Shown here piece after piece: positions 27,411 to 36,600 of a stretch of 55,983 nt of DNA; position 1 is the stretch's first letter, and every line of letters begins with the position of its first letter. Source of the stretch: Endomicrobiia bacterium. Its GTDB lineage: Bacteria > Elusimicrobiota > Endomicrobiia > DTEH01. The notes under the pieces are model-generated. The model did not search any database. It was not told the origin of the DNA and saw only the letters and a program-made list of their open reading frames with translations. The translations under genes were made by a program, and so were the position numbers. The stretch spans positions 1 through 55,983 of the forward strand of contig JANXCA010000003.1 of assembly GCA_025060535.1 (NCBI GenBank). Reading direction: 5' to 3'.

Positions 27411-28333
27411 TTATATATCATAAATTCATTTAACCGATGAAAAAGATCTTCTCTAAAACTACCACTTTTTACCTTTTCCTCTAAAGGAGTATTACTTGCT
27501 GCAATTACTCTTACATCCACCTTTAAAGGTCTTGAACTACCCAAGGGATGGATCTCCTTATCTTGAAGAACCCTCAAAAGTTTTGCTTGGGCAGAATATG
27601 GAAGATTTGAAACTTCATCTAAAAATATGGTTCCATTGTTAGCAAGTTCAAACATACCTTCTTTTCGCCTTTCAGCACCTGTAAAAGCACCTTTCTCATA
27701 ACCAAATAATTCACTTTCTATAAGAGTGTCAGGAATTGAACCACAATCTACAACTATAAACGGACCTTCTTTTCTATTACTTCTTCTATGAATTAACTTA
27801 GCAATCTCTCCCTTTCCTACTCCACTTTCTCCTTGAAGTAATACAGTAAGATTAGTAGGGGCAACTTTTTCAACTAATGATAATACTTCAACAATTTTTT
27901 TATCTCTTCCTATTAAAAACTCTTCAGAAGGTGTCTCCACTTTTCTTTTTAATAAACTTAATTCTTTTTTCATCATACGAAAATTTATTGCTTTTTGAAG
28001 AGTTAGTATTATCTTTTCTTTGTCTAATGGTTTTACTAAATAATCAAAAGCACCTGCTTTCATTGCCTCTACAGCATTTTCTATTGTTGCATATCCAGTT
28101 ATTATTATGACAGGAAGTTCTTCACAATTACTTTTTATAGATTTCAAAACATCTAAACCCTGTTTATCAGGAAGATTTAAATCAAGAAAGATAACATCTG
28201 GATTTTCTTTTTCTATTTTTTTAATTGCATCCTTAAAACTATTAGAGATTATACATCTATTTCCTGCTTTTTCTAATACTTCTGAAAGTATATTGCATAA
28301 ATTTATATCATCATCTACAATTAACACTATCAT
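27401..28333 (-). CDS. NtrC-family sigma54 response regulator (first segment, frameshifted)
   Basis: These 310 residues cover the receiver domain (acid cluster D7-D9, phosphoacceptor D51 in IFLDLNLPD, K101 in YLVKPLDK) and most of an AAA+ domain: Walker A GESGVGKG (168-175), the sigma54-contact loop GAFTGA (215-220), Walker B TIFLDE (235-240) and SFREDLFHRLNEF. The frame ends abnormally with MIYNLH where LPPLRERGED-like sequence should follow; that sequence is found one frame over (27102-27410), and the Fis HTH a further frame change on (26969-27124). The whole gene would be 455 codons. Without repair the product lacks WPGNxREL and DNA binding. No cognate sensor kinase is visible; an adenylate cyclase is divergent to it. 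Confidence 0.85.
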   Translation of the reverse strand: MIVLIVDDDINLCNILSEVLEKAGNRCIISNSFKDAIKKIEKENPDVIFLDLNLPDKQGLDVLKSIKSNCEELPVIIITGYATIENAVEAMKAGAFDYLVKPLDKEKIILTLQKAINFRMMKKELSLLKRKVETPSEEFLIGRDKKIVEVLSLVEKVAPTNLTVLLQGESGVGKGEIAKLIHRRSNRKEGPFIVVDCGSIPDTLIESELFGYEKGAFTGAERRKEGMFELANNGTIFLDEVSNLPYSAQAKLLRVLQDKEIHPLGSSRPLKVDVRVIAASNTPLEEKVKSGSFREDLFHRLNEFMIYNLH

Positions 28334-28342
28334 ATTTTTATA

Positions 28343-28371
28343 ATTTTATCATTTTTTTATTGCCTTATCAA
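28343..28371 (-). promoter_or_regulatory. Promoter of the NtrC/smpB/pyrE/Bat operon, nearly leaderless
   Basis: On the minus strand TTGATA (28366-28371), a 17-nt spacer and TAAAAT (28343-28348) form a good sigma70-type promoter. The predicted transcription start, about 7 nt after the -10, is only about 3 nt before the ATG at 28333, and no Shine-Dalgarno sequence is present. The -35 lies inside the loop of the palindrome at 28360-28378. Confidence 0.5.
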
Positions 28372-28390
28372 TAGGCAAGAGTAATTACTC
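28360..28390. repeat. Two adjacent palindromes in the divergent promoter region
   Basis: TTGCCT (28360-28365) and AGGCAA (28373-28378) form a 6-bp inverted repeat with a 7-nt centre. It is immediately followed by the perfect 12-bp palindrome GAGTAATTACTC (28379-28390). Both lie between, and partly over, the -35 elements of the divergent promoters, the position of an operator for a dimeric regulator. A terminator is less likely because no T-run follows directly and no gene ends here. Confidence 0.5.
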
Positions 28391-28391
28391 G

Positions 28392-28420
28392 TTGATTTTT
28401 CCTTTGGAATTTAATATAAA
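28392..28420 (+). promoter_or_regulatory. Promoter of the adenylate cyclase gene, predicted leaderless
   Basis: TTGATT (28392-28397), a 17-nt spacer and TATAAA (28415-28420) precede the ATG at 28427. The usual start point about 7 nt after the -10 falls on the ATG itself, and there is no ribosome-binding site, so the mRNA is predicted to be leaderless. The -35 abuts the GAGTAATTACTC palindrome. Confidence 0.5.
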
Positions 28421-28426
28421 ATAAAG

Positions 28427-29857
28427 ATGAGATTAAACTCTTTTTCTACGAAACTAATTGGCATTGTTACATTTTCTTTAATTTTATTTTCTTCTATTTT
28501 AACTTTTGTAATATATCACATAATAAAAAATAACCTTCTTGTTAACTTAAAAACTCGTTCAGAATATCTAATAGAAGAAATAAAGTCATCTGTCCATCCT
28601 ACAATTGACCTTCTAAGTATTAGAAATATAATTAATGAAATAAAAAAGAATGAAGATATTTACTATTTTGCTTTATATGATAATAATGGAAATATAATAT
28701 ATTTCTATCTGCGCAATAACTCTCCCTTTAAACCAAATGTTTTAGAAGAAACTGATTTAAAAAAAGACAAAATTTCATTGAAGTTTCTTTCTTCTGAAAA
28801 GATATATAAAAATTTTTTTGAAAAAATAAAAACCAATATTCTTTTATTTTTTTCTGACGAAAAATCTAAAAATGTAAGTGTGGCTGAAGTAAGAATTCCG
28901 ATTTTTATAAAAGAAAAAAAATTAGGAGTTATACAATTTGGACAACAAGGAAAGTATCTATATTCAACTTTGAAAAATGCATTACTTACTATAATAGGTA
29001 TATCTTTTATAATTTTTGTATTTACCTTAAAGTTTACTTATATTACTTTAAAATCTATGACCAAGCCAATAAATATACTTTCTAATATAGCTGAGGAAAT
29101 ATCTAAGGGAAATCTTCAAGTTGGGGTTCCAATATTCCATAGTTCTTACGAGGTATATAACCTTTCAATAAAAATGCAACATATGGTTTGGGGATTAAGA
29201 GAAAGAGAAACTATAAAGAATATATTTGGTAAGTATATAGACAAAAAATTAGTTGATAAACTTCTTAAAGAAAAAAGCCAACTTAAAGGTATTAAGAAAG
29301 AAATTGTGGTATTTTATATAGATATGCAGGACTTTACAAAATTCACAGAACAAAATAAACCAGAAGTTGTTGTGGAAACCCTAAATAAATTTTTTACAAT
29401 CACAATTGATGCTATAACAAAATACGGTGGCATTATTGATAAACTAATAGGTGATGCTGTATTAGCTCATTTTGGAGCTATAGAGACAAAAAAAGAAGAC
29501 CCTCAAAATGCAATAATGGCTGCTTTAGAGTTTGTTAGAAAACTTAGACAATTTAACGAAGAAAGAAAAAAACAAAATCTAAATGAAATAAAAGCTGGTG
29601 TTACAATCCACATAGGAGAGGTAATAGTTGGTAATATTGGACATAAAGAAAGAATGGAATTTACTATAGTAGGCGATGCAGTAAATACAGCTTCAAGAAT
29701 GCAACTTTACAATAGACAATTTAACATTCCGGTATTGTTTACAAAAGAACTAACAGAAAAAATACAACCTAACATTTTTAAATTCAAATTTGTGTCACAA
29801 GTAAACATTCGAGGAAAAACTCAACCTATAGAACTTTATACCATAGAAAATATATAA
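28427..29857 (+). CDS. Membrane class III adenylate cyclase with HAMP domain
   Basis: The 476-residue protein has a membrane helix at 10-32, an extracytoplasmic sensor-like domain (about 35-180), a second helix (183-206), a HAMP region (about 207-260), and a class III nucleotide cyclase domain (about 288-470). Key residues are present: metal-binding D299 (YIDMQDFT) and D343 (IGDAVLAHFG), K339 and T413 at the base-specifying positions (the Lys/Thr pair of CyaC-like adenylate cyclases), and N420 and R424 of the NxxxR transition-state motif. It should make cAMP from ATP in response to an envelope signal. It is the only plus-strand gene, divergent from the NtrC-type regulator and convergent with the anti-sigma-like gene, whose stop is only 3 nt away. 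Confidence 0.88.
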   Translation: MRLNSFSTKLIGIVTFSLILFSSILTFVIYHIIKNNLLVNLKTRSEYLIEEIKSSVHPTIDLLSIRNIINEIKKNEDIYYFALYDNNGNIIYFYLRNNSPFKPNVLEETDLKKDKISLKFLSSEKIYKNFFEKIKTNILLFFSDEKSKNVSVAEVRIPIFIKEKKLGVIQFGQQGKYLYSTLKNALLTIIGISFIIFVFTLKFTYITLKSMTKPINILSNIAEEISKGNLQVGVPIFHSSYEVYNLSIKMQHMVWGLRERETIKNIFGKYIDKKLVDKLLKEKSQLKGIKKEIVVFYIDMQDFTKFTEQNKPEVVVETLNKFFTITIDAITKYGGIIDKLIGDAVLAHFGAIETKKEDPQNAIMAALEFVRKLRQFNEERKKQNLNEIKAGVTIHIGEVIVGNIGHKERMEFTIVGDAVNTASRMQLYNRQFNIPVLFTKELTEKIQPNIFKFKFVSQVNIRGKTQPIELYTIENI

Positions 29858-29860
29858 AAC

Positions 29861-31489
29861 TTATCTTTGTGCTGCACCCTTGTAAACAATGGTTATTATC
29901 ACATCATCATAGTCACGATCAGAAGTTGGCAAACTAACAGGCATATCTTCTAAGAAATATCTAATTGTGTTTTCTGAAACTTTTCTTACACGAACTTGTT
30001 GTGTATCGGTTGTATAAATAGTCTGATACAAAGGAACACCTCTATCTAAACCCCATTGATTTGCAGTAATATGCCAATAGAATAGAAATTGCTCCGGAGG
30101 CACAGCATAAGGTCCTAATCTTATTACTTCACTTCTTGCAAGTCTTGCATTTCTTATAAGAAGTCTATTCTCAGGATAAGCAAGATAAAAGTCATGAGTA
30201 AATCCTGATTCTCCATTAAATTCTACTGCTATATAAATTTCAGAAATAGGATTTTCTTGAGAGCCAAGTGGAGCATCTGGTTTATAACTTACTTGTCTGT
30301 TGGCGATAGAGGTAGTATCTATGGCAGAAGGAGTATTAGTAACCATAGGTCCTGATTGGGAAGATTGAGCAGCACCTACTATAGCTGTACCTTGTCCACC
30401 ACCGGGAGCAATAGAAATACCAGGACCACTACCAGGTCCGGTTCCTGTACCGGAAAATCCAGCTCCTCTGCCTTGCCTACCAGCACCGGGACCTGTGCCT
30501 TGATTTCCAGACCCTGTTCCAGTTCCATATGGGAAAAATCCTACTCCAGTACCTCCACCTCTTCCAGTACTGCCACTTTTTTGTTCTCCTATTCCTGTAC
30601 CTGTAGCTACACCATCCGGTCTTCCAACATCTGAATAGTCACCAGGCACTGCTAAACCAACAGTGTTTCTATCACCAGCCATCTGAGGTGCCATTTTCAT
30701 ATTAGAACCACTTATTGGAGCATTAATAGAAGTTCTTGGTTGCATTGGTACTCTAAAATCACTCCTTACTTTAGTTTCTTTTACTGCTATTTGAGTCTTG
30801 GGTACAAATATCTCTCTAACTTGAGTTCTTAAATTTTGAAGAGGAGTAAATACCTTGTTTACTTGTTTTACCTGTGCCTGTTTTATCATTAGCTGTTGCT
30901 GCAATTTAGGAGATGACATTCCTCCTCCCTTTAGCCCTTCTAAACCTTCAGAACCAGCATCTGGACGTTGTTCCTCTCTTTTCATTTGAATCTCTTGCTT
31001 TTTTATTTCTATAGGCTGGTTTGTAATAATCTTTGTGACAAATGTTGGAGTAGTAATTGATTGTTGAAGAACTATGATATTTAAAAATAAAAGCAATAAT
31101 AACAAATGTATTCCAGTAGAGATAATATAAGATCTGTTATCATGGATAAATTTTTTAAGTTTTGCTGAATTTATCATTTTAAACACCCCCTTTTTTTGTG
31201 CAATAACTGGTATAAAAGGTTTTGGATTTGATTGTTTTTGTTTGCTTTTTAGAAGTAATAAATGGAGTTTATTATCAAAATTAATAGGTAAAGGTATTTG
31301 TAAGCTTTTTAAATTTTTTAGAATTTTTATATAGATATTATATTCATTTTTACAAGATGAACACTTATCTATATGAGATAATAACTCCTTATACTCATCT
31401 TTGTATTTTTCTATATATTCTGTTTCATTTAGTAATAAACCATCTAATACTTTATGTATTAAAATTTTAACTTCACTACATTCTATCAT
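29861..31489 (-). CDS. Zinc-finger anti-sigma-like membrane protein with Gly-rich region and DUF4114-like end
   Basis: The 542-residue product starts with a zf-HC2-type anti-sigma zinc motif (H39, C43, C46 in HIDKCSSCK), has one membrane helix (about 121-142), a linker rich in Gln/Lys/Pro, a long Gly/Ser/Thr-rich stretch (about 280-375), and a C-terminal beta domain. The last part contains FNGESGFTHDFYLAYP and SDRDYDDVIITIVY, resembling the DRDFNDxxV signature of DUF4114-type domains. It lies directly after the ECF sigma gene (49 nt), so it probably binds that sigma factor and reports a surface or periplasmic state. The size and Gly-rich spacer are unusual for an anti-sigma factor. The DUF4114 comparison is tentative. 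Confidence 0.7.
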   Translation of the reverse strand: MIECSEVKILIHKVLDGLLLNETEYIEKYKDEYKELLSHIDKCSSCKNEYNIYIKILKNLKSLQIPLPINFDNKLHLLLLKSKQKQSNPKPFIPVIAQKKGVFKMINSAKLKKFIHDNRSYIISTGIHLLLLLLFLNIIVLQQSITTPTFVTKIITNQPIEIKKQEIQMKREEQRPDAGSEGLEGLKGGGMSSPKLQQQLMIKQAQVKQVNKVFTPLQNLRTQVREIFVPKTQIAVKETKVRSDFRVPMQPRTSINAPISGSNMKMAPQMAGDRNTVGLAVPGDYSDVGRPDGVATGTGIGEQKSGSTGRGGGTGVGFFPYGTGTGSGNQGTGPGAGRQGRGAGFSGTGTGPGSGPGISIAPGGGQGTAIVGAAQSSQSGPMVTNTPSAIDTTSIANRQVSYKPDAPLGSQENPISEIYIAVEFNGESGFTHDFYLAYPENRLLIRNARLARSEVIRLGPYAVPPEQFLFYWHITANQWGLDRGVPLYQTIYTTDTQQVRVRKVSENTIRYFLEDMPVSLPTSDRDYDDVIITIVYKGAAQR

Positions 31490-31538
31490 TGTTTTTCACC
31501 CCCTTCATAATTATAGATACCACAAAAAGCAAAAATGT

Positions 31539-32093
31539 TCACTCTAAAAAATCCAACAAATTCTCTTTTTCACAAAGTTGCTTGAGGGTTTTCCTGGCGT
31601 TAAAAAGTCTGGATTTTACTGTGCCTATGTTTATATCTAAAATCTCTGCTATTTCCTGATATTTTTTGCCCTGAATATCATGAAGAATTAGAACAATCTG
31701 AAGTTCCTCAGGTAATTTTGAAATAATTTTTACAAGCTTGGAGATTATCTGTTGGTGCGTTATATTTTCTTCTATTTTTTTAACCTCATCTACATCTTTA
31801 ATTTCTTTATCTTCTATAGAAACATTCTCTGCTGAAAGTTTTTGGGATAGTTTTAAAATAGTATTATAGGTAATCTTATATACCCAAGAAGAAAATGAAC
31901 CTTTAAAATCAAATGTGTCAATTTTTTGAAAAATCCTAATGATTGTTTCCTGAGCAATATCTTCTGCTGTGTTTATATCTAACACTTTTAAAAAGGCAAG
32001 ATTAAAGATATCATTTTTATATTTCTTAATCAGTTCTTCAAAAGCTTCAATATTTCCCTGTTGAGCAAGAAGAATTAACTGCTTTTCTTCCAT
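31539..32093 (-). CDS. ECF-type RNA polymerase sigma factor
   Basis: The 184-residue protein is a sigma70-family ECF factor. Region 2 spans about 10-80 (LIKKYKNDIFNLAFLKV, AEDIAQETIIRIFQKI, FSSWVYKITYN) and region 4 about 120-175 (LPEELQIVLILHDIQGKKYQ, EIAEILDINIGTVKSRLFNA). It directs RNA polymerase to a specific regulon, probably held inactive by the membrane zinc-finger protein encoded next. The protein is about the usual length and shows no extra domains. The start ATG is the first in frame. Confidence 0.93.
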   Translation of the reverse strand: MEEKQLILLAQQGNIEAFEELIKKYKNDIFNLAFLKVLDINTAEDIAQETIIRIFQKIDTFDFKGSFSSWVYKITYNTILKLSQKLSAENVSIEDKEIKDVDEVKKIEENITHQQIISKLVKIISKLPEELQIVLILHDIQGKKYQEIAEILDINIGTVKSRLFNARKTLKQLCEKENLLDFLE

Positions 32094-32207
32094 ATTTTAA
32101 AAAATACAAAAATAAAAAATAAAAAACAAGATAATTAAATAATTTTTTTACTTTATTTTTACATTAATTTGATTAATTATTATATATTAATTAACAGGTA
32201 AGACTCT
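32094..32207 (-). promoter_or_regulatory. A+T-rich spacer with possible promoter of the sigma/anti-sigma pair
   Basis: This spacer lies upstream of the sigma gene. It contains TATAAT on the minus strand (32179-32184) within an A/T-only inverted repeat (TTAATTA at 32173-32179 with TAATTAA at 32188-32194). No convincing -35 element is seen, so this may be an ECF- or activator-dependent promoter or simply low-complexity sequence. Confidence 0.25.
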
Positions 32208-33635
32208 TCATAAGGGCTCTCTACATCTTACACAAAATCTTTCTCCTTTTAAATTTTCAGCACCGCAATTAGGACAAATTATCATCTCTTGTTGGAGAGT
32301 TTCTTGTTGAAGTTTTTCTGAGAGTATGAAAGTTTTTATAGGTGATTCTATTTTGTTTTCTTTTTTGTCGATTCCTACTACAAAACAATTATACTTACCA
32401 GGAGAAATATATTTGCCTTCATCTGTTTTTAAATCCCAAACTATTTGTTGTTGTTGAGTATTGTAGTAAAATTTTTTTACTACTTTTTGTTTGTTGTCAG
32501 CAATTATTAGCTGCCAACCAATTATTGGTGTTGAAATTTCTATTTTAAATGTAATATCTTTGTCTTCTTTTCTTATCACTTCTTTTGAAATTTCAAGATT
32601 TATAACCTGTGGCTTAAGTGATTTTACAATTTCTTCTTTTAGTTGTTGGGTGTCTCCATATTTAGCTACCTTCTGTTTTTCTAAAGTAAAAGTGCCTTCT
32701 TTTTGAGAAACCTGTTTATTAAAATCTATAAGGAACGAAACAAAGTGATGGCCTGCGGTATTAACTATTTGAGTTATAGGATAACTAAAACTGTAATTTA
32801 AAACTATACCTCCAAATGAGACAGGAATTCTATAACCAAAACCTAAAGAAGCTTCAGCTGAACCATTTAAATCATAATTTCCTCCAGCTCTTATACTAAT
32901 ACCTTCGGTAGGGAAATTTTTTTCTAAACCCAAATTCATTTTTAATATATCATCATAGTTTATATCTAAACCCATTATAAATGTTTTAGTAGGAAAGATT
33001 CCAAATCCAGTGTTTATTTTTAATTTTAAGTGGTCTTTTTCATCAGGATTTAGTGCTAAATTAGGTTGATTAAGATTTTGCGCTGATACTCCTAAAGAAA
33101 TTTTTTCTTTTTTATATAAAAGTCCTATGTCAAAACTAAAGTCAGATACTTTGCTTCCATAAAGTGTAAAATATGTATTGTTAACTATTTCATCTGTAAC
33201 AGTGTAAAACTTTCCTAAATATTTCAAATTAACACCTAAATATAAAGGAGATGAAATTTTATTAGAATATGTAAGAATCGCTATATGTTCTTGATATAGA
33301 TTTGATATATTGAAGTTTGAGTAAGATAATCCTAAACTGCCAACTTTTTTAAAAGGATAACACATACTTATATATCCACTTCCTAAAGTATCAGTTTCAG
33401 TAAGTAGCATCCATAAAACCTGATAACCTAATGAAATTTGAGGAGCTGAAAGTGTATGCAGCCCAGCTGGGTTATAATATATACTATCAACACTATCTGC
33501 TACTCCACATACTACATCGCCCATAGCTTTTGTTCGCGCAGAATGACCAACAAATTCATTAAATGAATAGATACTTTCTACCAACAAAAATAGTCCTGAC
33601 AGTATAGTTAATTTCAACTTAATGAATAATTTCAT
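32208..33635 (-). CDS. PorV/UPF0164-like outer-membrane protein ending in a zinc ribbon
   Basis: The 475-residue product has a signal peptide (about 1-24), then FVGHSARTKAMGDVVCGVAD and SVDSIYYNPAGLHTL, the signature start of PorV/UPF0164 barrels, with beta strands to about residue 300 (VSFLIDFNKQ). Residues about 365-430 resemble a FlgD-Ig-like domain (IVWDLKTDEGKYISPGKYNC). The final 22 residues form a CxxC...CxxC zinc ribbon with C454, C457, C468 and C471, unusual for an exported protein because free cysteines are normally oxidised outside the cytoplasm. It follows the 1558-residue FN3/CTD protein by 14 nt and is probably co-transcribed with it. Confidence 0.75.
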   Translation of the reverse strand: MKLFIKLKLTILSGLFLLVESIYSFNEFVGHSARTKAMGDVVCGVADSVDSIYYNPAGLHTLSAPQISLGYQVLWMLLTETDTLGSGYISMCYPFKKVGSLGLSYSNFNISNLYQEHIAILTYSNKISSPLYLGVNLKYLGKFYTVTDEIVNNTYFTLYGSKVSDFSFDIGLLYKKEKISLGVSAQNLNQPNLALNPDEKDHLKLKINTGFGIFPTKTFIMGLDINYDDILKMNLGLEKNFPTEGISIRAGGNYDLNGSAEASLGFGYRIPVSFGGIVLNYSFSYPITQIVNTAGHHFVSFLIDFNKQVSQKEGTFTLEKQKVAKYGDTQQLKEEIVKSLKPQVINLEISKEVIRKEDKDITFKIEISTPIIGWQLIIADNKQKVVKKFYYNTQQQQIVWDLKTDEGKYISPGKYNCFVVGIDKKENKIESPIKTFILSEKLQQETLQQEMIICPNCGAENLKGERFCVRCREPL

Positions 33636-33649
33636 AAAATTTTCTTATC

Positions 33650-36600
33650 CTACCTAGCTACTATAATTATTCCTCTTAGAATTTTATTACCAACTTTTAT
33701 TTCATAGACATAAGGACCAGCAGGTACTACTTCGTTGTTTTTATCTTTTCCATCCCAGATATAAATAAAATCTTTTTTCTCTATTGTTAATTTATCAGTT
33801 ATTAAATTACCCCTTAAGTCATATATTCTCGTATATAATACTTGCTGTTTTTGTGGATTACTTATATAAATAACAGATTTATTGTAATTATTGTCTTGAG
33901 AAGTAGGTGTGATTATTTTAGGCTTTATACTTTCTATCTTTATCTCTGTGTCTATAAGTTTTTCTCGTTTTAGTGAAAATAATCCTATGTCTACTGTGTT
34001 GATTTTGATTATATTATATGTCTTAATTAGTTCTACATCAGAAATGCGGATTGTGTCTTTGGGGTTTAACCAAAGATATATTTGAATTTCATCTAAGGGA
34101 TAATTTTTTACCAAAAAGTGTATTGAAATACCAGGATTTTCAAATTTTTTATAAAATTTCAAAGATGTCTCATATCCATAAAGATTAATTTCATAAGAAG
34201 AAATATATCCACTAATAGTTGTTTTGTTTATGTTGATTATTAAATCTTCATTAAATTCATTTGTTGTTTTGTATAATACAAAAGATAACTGATAAGGTAT
34301 TTCTACCTTTACTTCCTTATCGTCAGAAATAAATATCACTGTTCCATTTGAATCTACATACATTTTGACTAAACTTTCTACATTTAAAGAATTAACTGCT
34401 TTCACTGTATAGTAAGAAATTTTGTTTGGTTCGTAGTAAATGTCTGTAAACTCAACAGTTTCTGATGATACTTTTGCTAAAAATGTTAAATTATCTAATG
34501 AAAGTGTGCTTTTGTAAATATTATAAGCTACAATATCATCAGCCAAAGACCCGTCTTGGTTTTTTAAAACTTTTGACCAAGCAATAGTTAAAGAATTTTG
34601 TGTTTTTTGTTTTAATCTTATCCCAGCTACATAATGAGGAACTTTTGAAGGTCTTGGAATATAAATAGAAACTCTATTTGATAGTCCTGAAGTATTTCCA
34701 TAGTCATCTATTGCTCTTATTATAAAATATATTGTTGTGTTATATGGAAGTCCTGAAATAATAATGTTTTGAAGTTCTCCAGGAGCTGTAGTTGTGGATA
34801 TTACAATTCTACTATTTTGTGGTATTAAATCCCAACTATAAAGAGGATTATCAGTCCATCTTATTTCAAACTTTCCATAGAAAGTTTTTTGATTACCATT
34901 ATCTCCTGGAGAGGTCCAACTTAAATTTACACTCCCAGGGATTTCAGAAAGAGTTACTCTTAAATCTTCAATTTTAGCAGGAGGTATTTCATCATAGGTG
35001 CCTGTAGAAAATTTGATTTCTTCTGATGGGATATCTTGTTGATTATATGACCAAATTTTAAAGAAGTATACACTATCTTGTTGTAAAGTTACATTTAGTG
35101 GCAGTTGATTTATTGTAAAATTATCTTCTTTGTCTTTAATCTTAACATATGTAATATCATCAGTAGACATATATATAGCATATCTTGTGTAGACTGGATT
35201 AGCATTAGATGAAAAAATCAACATATAATTAACAGAGGAAATCCATATTAGTTGTATTTGAGAAGGTGGATTAGAAAAAGTAAAAACTTGAGATTGAATA
35301 TATGAAGGTGGACTATTTCCTACTTGATTACTTAATATAATATAGTTTACTTGCGAAGAAGTGTTTGGAGATAAATTTTTTTCTATGAACTCTCCAGTGT
35401 TAGAAACTATAGTATCTATAAAAATTTCATAAAGTAGAGATCCTTTTGAATCATATATTAAGGCTTTAGTAACATTTAAAGAAGTATATTTCCAACTCCA
35501 CAAAATAGAGGTAGTTGAAATCGCTGTACCTATAAAATTCTCAGCTTTTAATGGTATTGAAATCTTAGGAACAGCAGAAATGATTGCAGGTTCACTTTCT
35601 AACACATATGGACCTAAATCAACAGCAATTATTTTAAAAGCATATAATCTATCATTTTCTAATCCTGATATACTTAATGTTGTTGAGGTGGTTTTAGAAA
35701 TTATGGAACCATCATCCCATAAAATATCAGAGGTACTATCACAATAAACCACAAAATGAGAAAAATCTCTTACAGTAGAAAAATTATAACTCCATTGTAA
35801 AATTACTCGTGTATCTAATTCTACTACAGTCAAATTTGAAACTTTAGGAGGGGGTTCATCAAAAGCCATAGCGTAGTTGTTTGGGTTGTTGTTTAAATCT
35901 CTACTCCAGCTACTTAAAAGGCCTGCATTATCTTTTACTTTTATGGCAAAATAATAAGTAACCCCAGGAGTTAAATTAGATATAACTAATGACTGAACAC
36001 TTCCAGCAACTGCTGGAGGTGGAATTATAACAGGACTAAATTCTGAAAGGAGTTTTGCATTTTCGAAGTCCTCTTCATTTTCTATGTTTGAAATTGTGGA
36101 AACTTTAATTATATACTCTTTTGCCTGTCCAACATATCCATTATCACCTACAGCTGTCCACACAATTCTTAATTCACCCTCTTTTATTCCAAAGAAATAT
36201 CCCTCTGCTTTAAGGTCTGTTATAGGTGCAGGTGGTTGTGGTTTTGCATAGGTTGAAAATATATCTGATGGTTCTGACCAGTTTTCTTCATTTTCATCTC
36301 TTAACCATATTCTTATATAGTAGGTTGTGCCTTCTATGAGATTTGAAAGTATATTTGTTTGAAATGAACCTGCGACAATATTGGTAGAAGCTTCTATTTG
36401 GTATCTTGTTGAAACATCATTCCAACCTATAGACGATGTCCAGTCTACTTGAGTAAATGTTGCATATCTTATTCTATACATACCATTTAAAATGTTTCCA
36501 GTATTACCATTGTCTCCTGTAGCTTGCCAAGTTAGTGTGATTTGTGAGGCAGATGGTCCTGGAGTTAAAGAAACATTTTGTATTTTTGAAGGAGGTGTTG

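Noticed and set aside
30356..30634. Plus-strand Ser/Thr-rich open frame of 92 codons
   Set aside because: It is the antisense of the Gly-rich region of the anti-sigma-like gene, which leaves few stop codons on the other strand.
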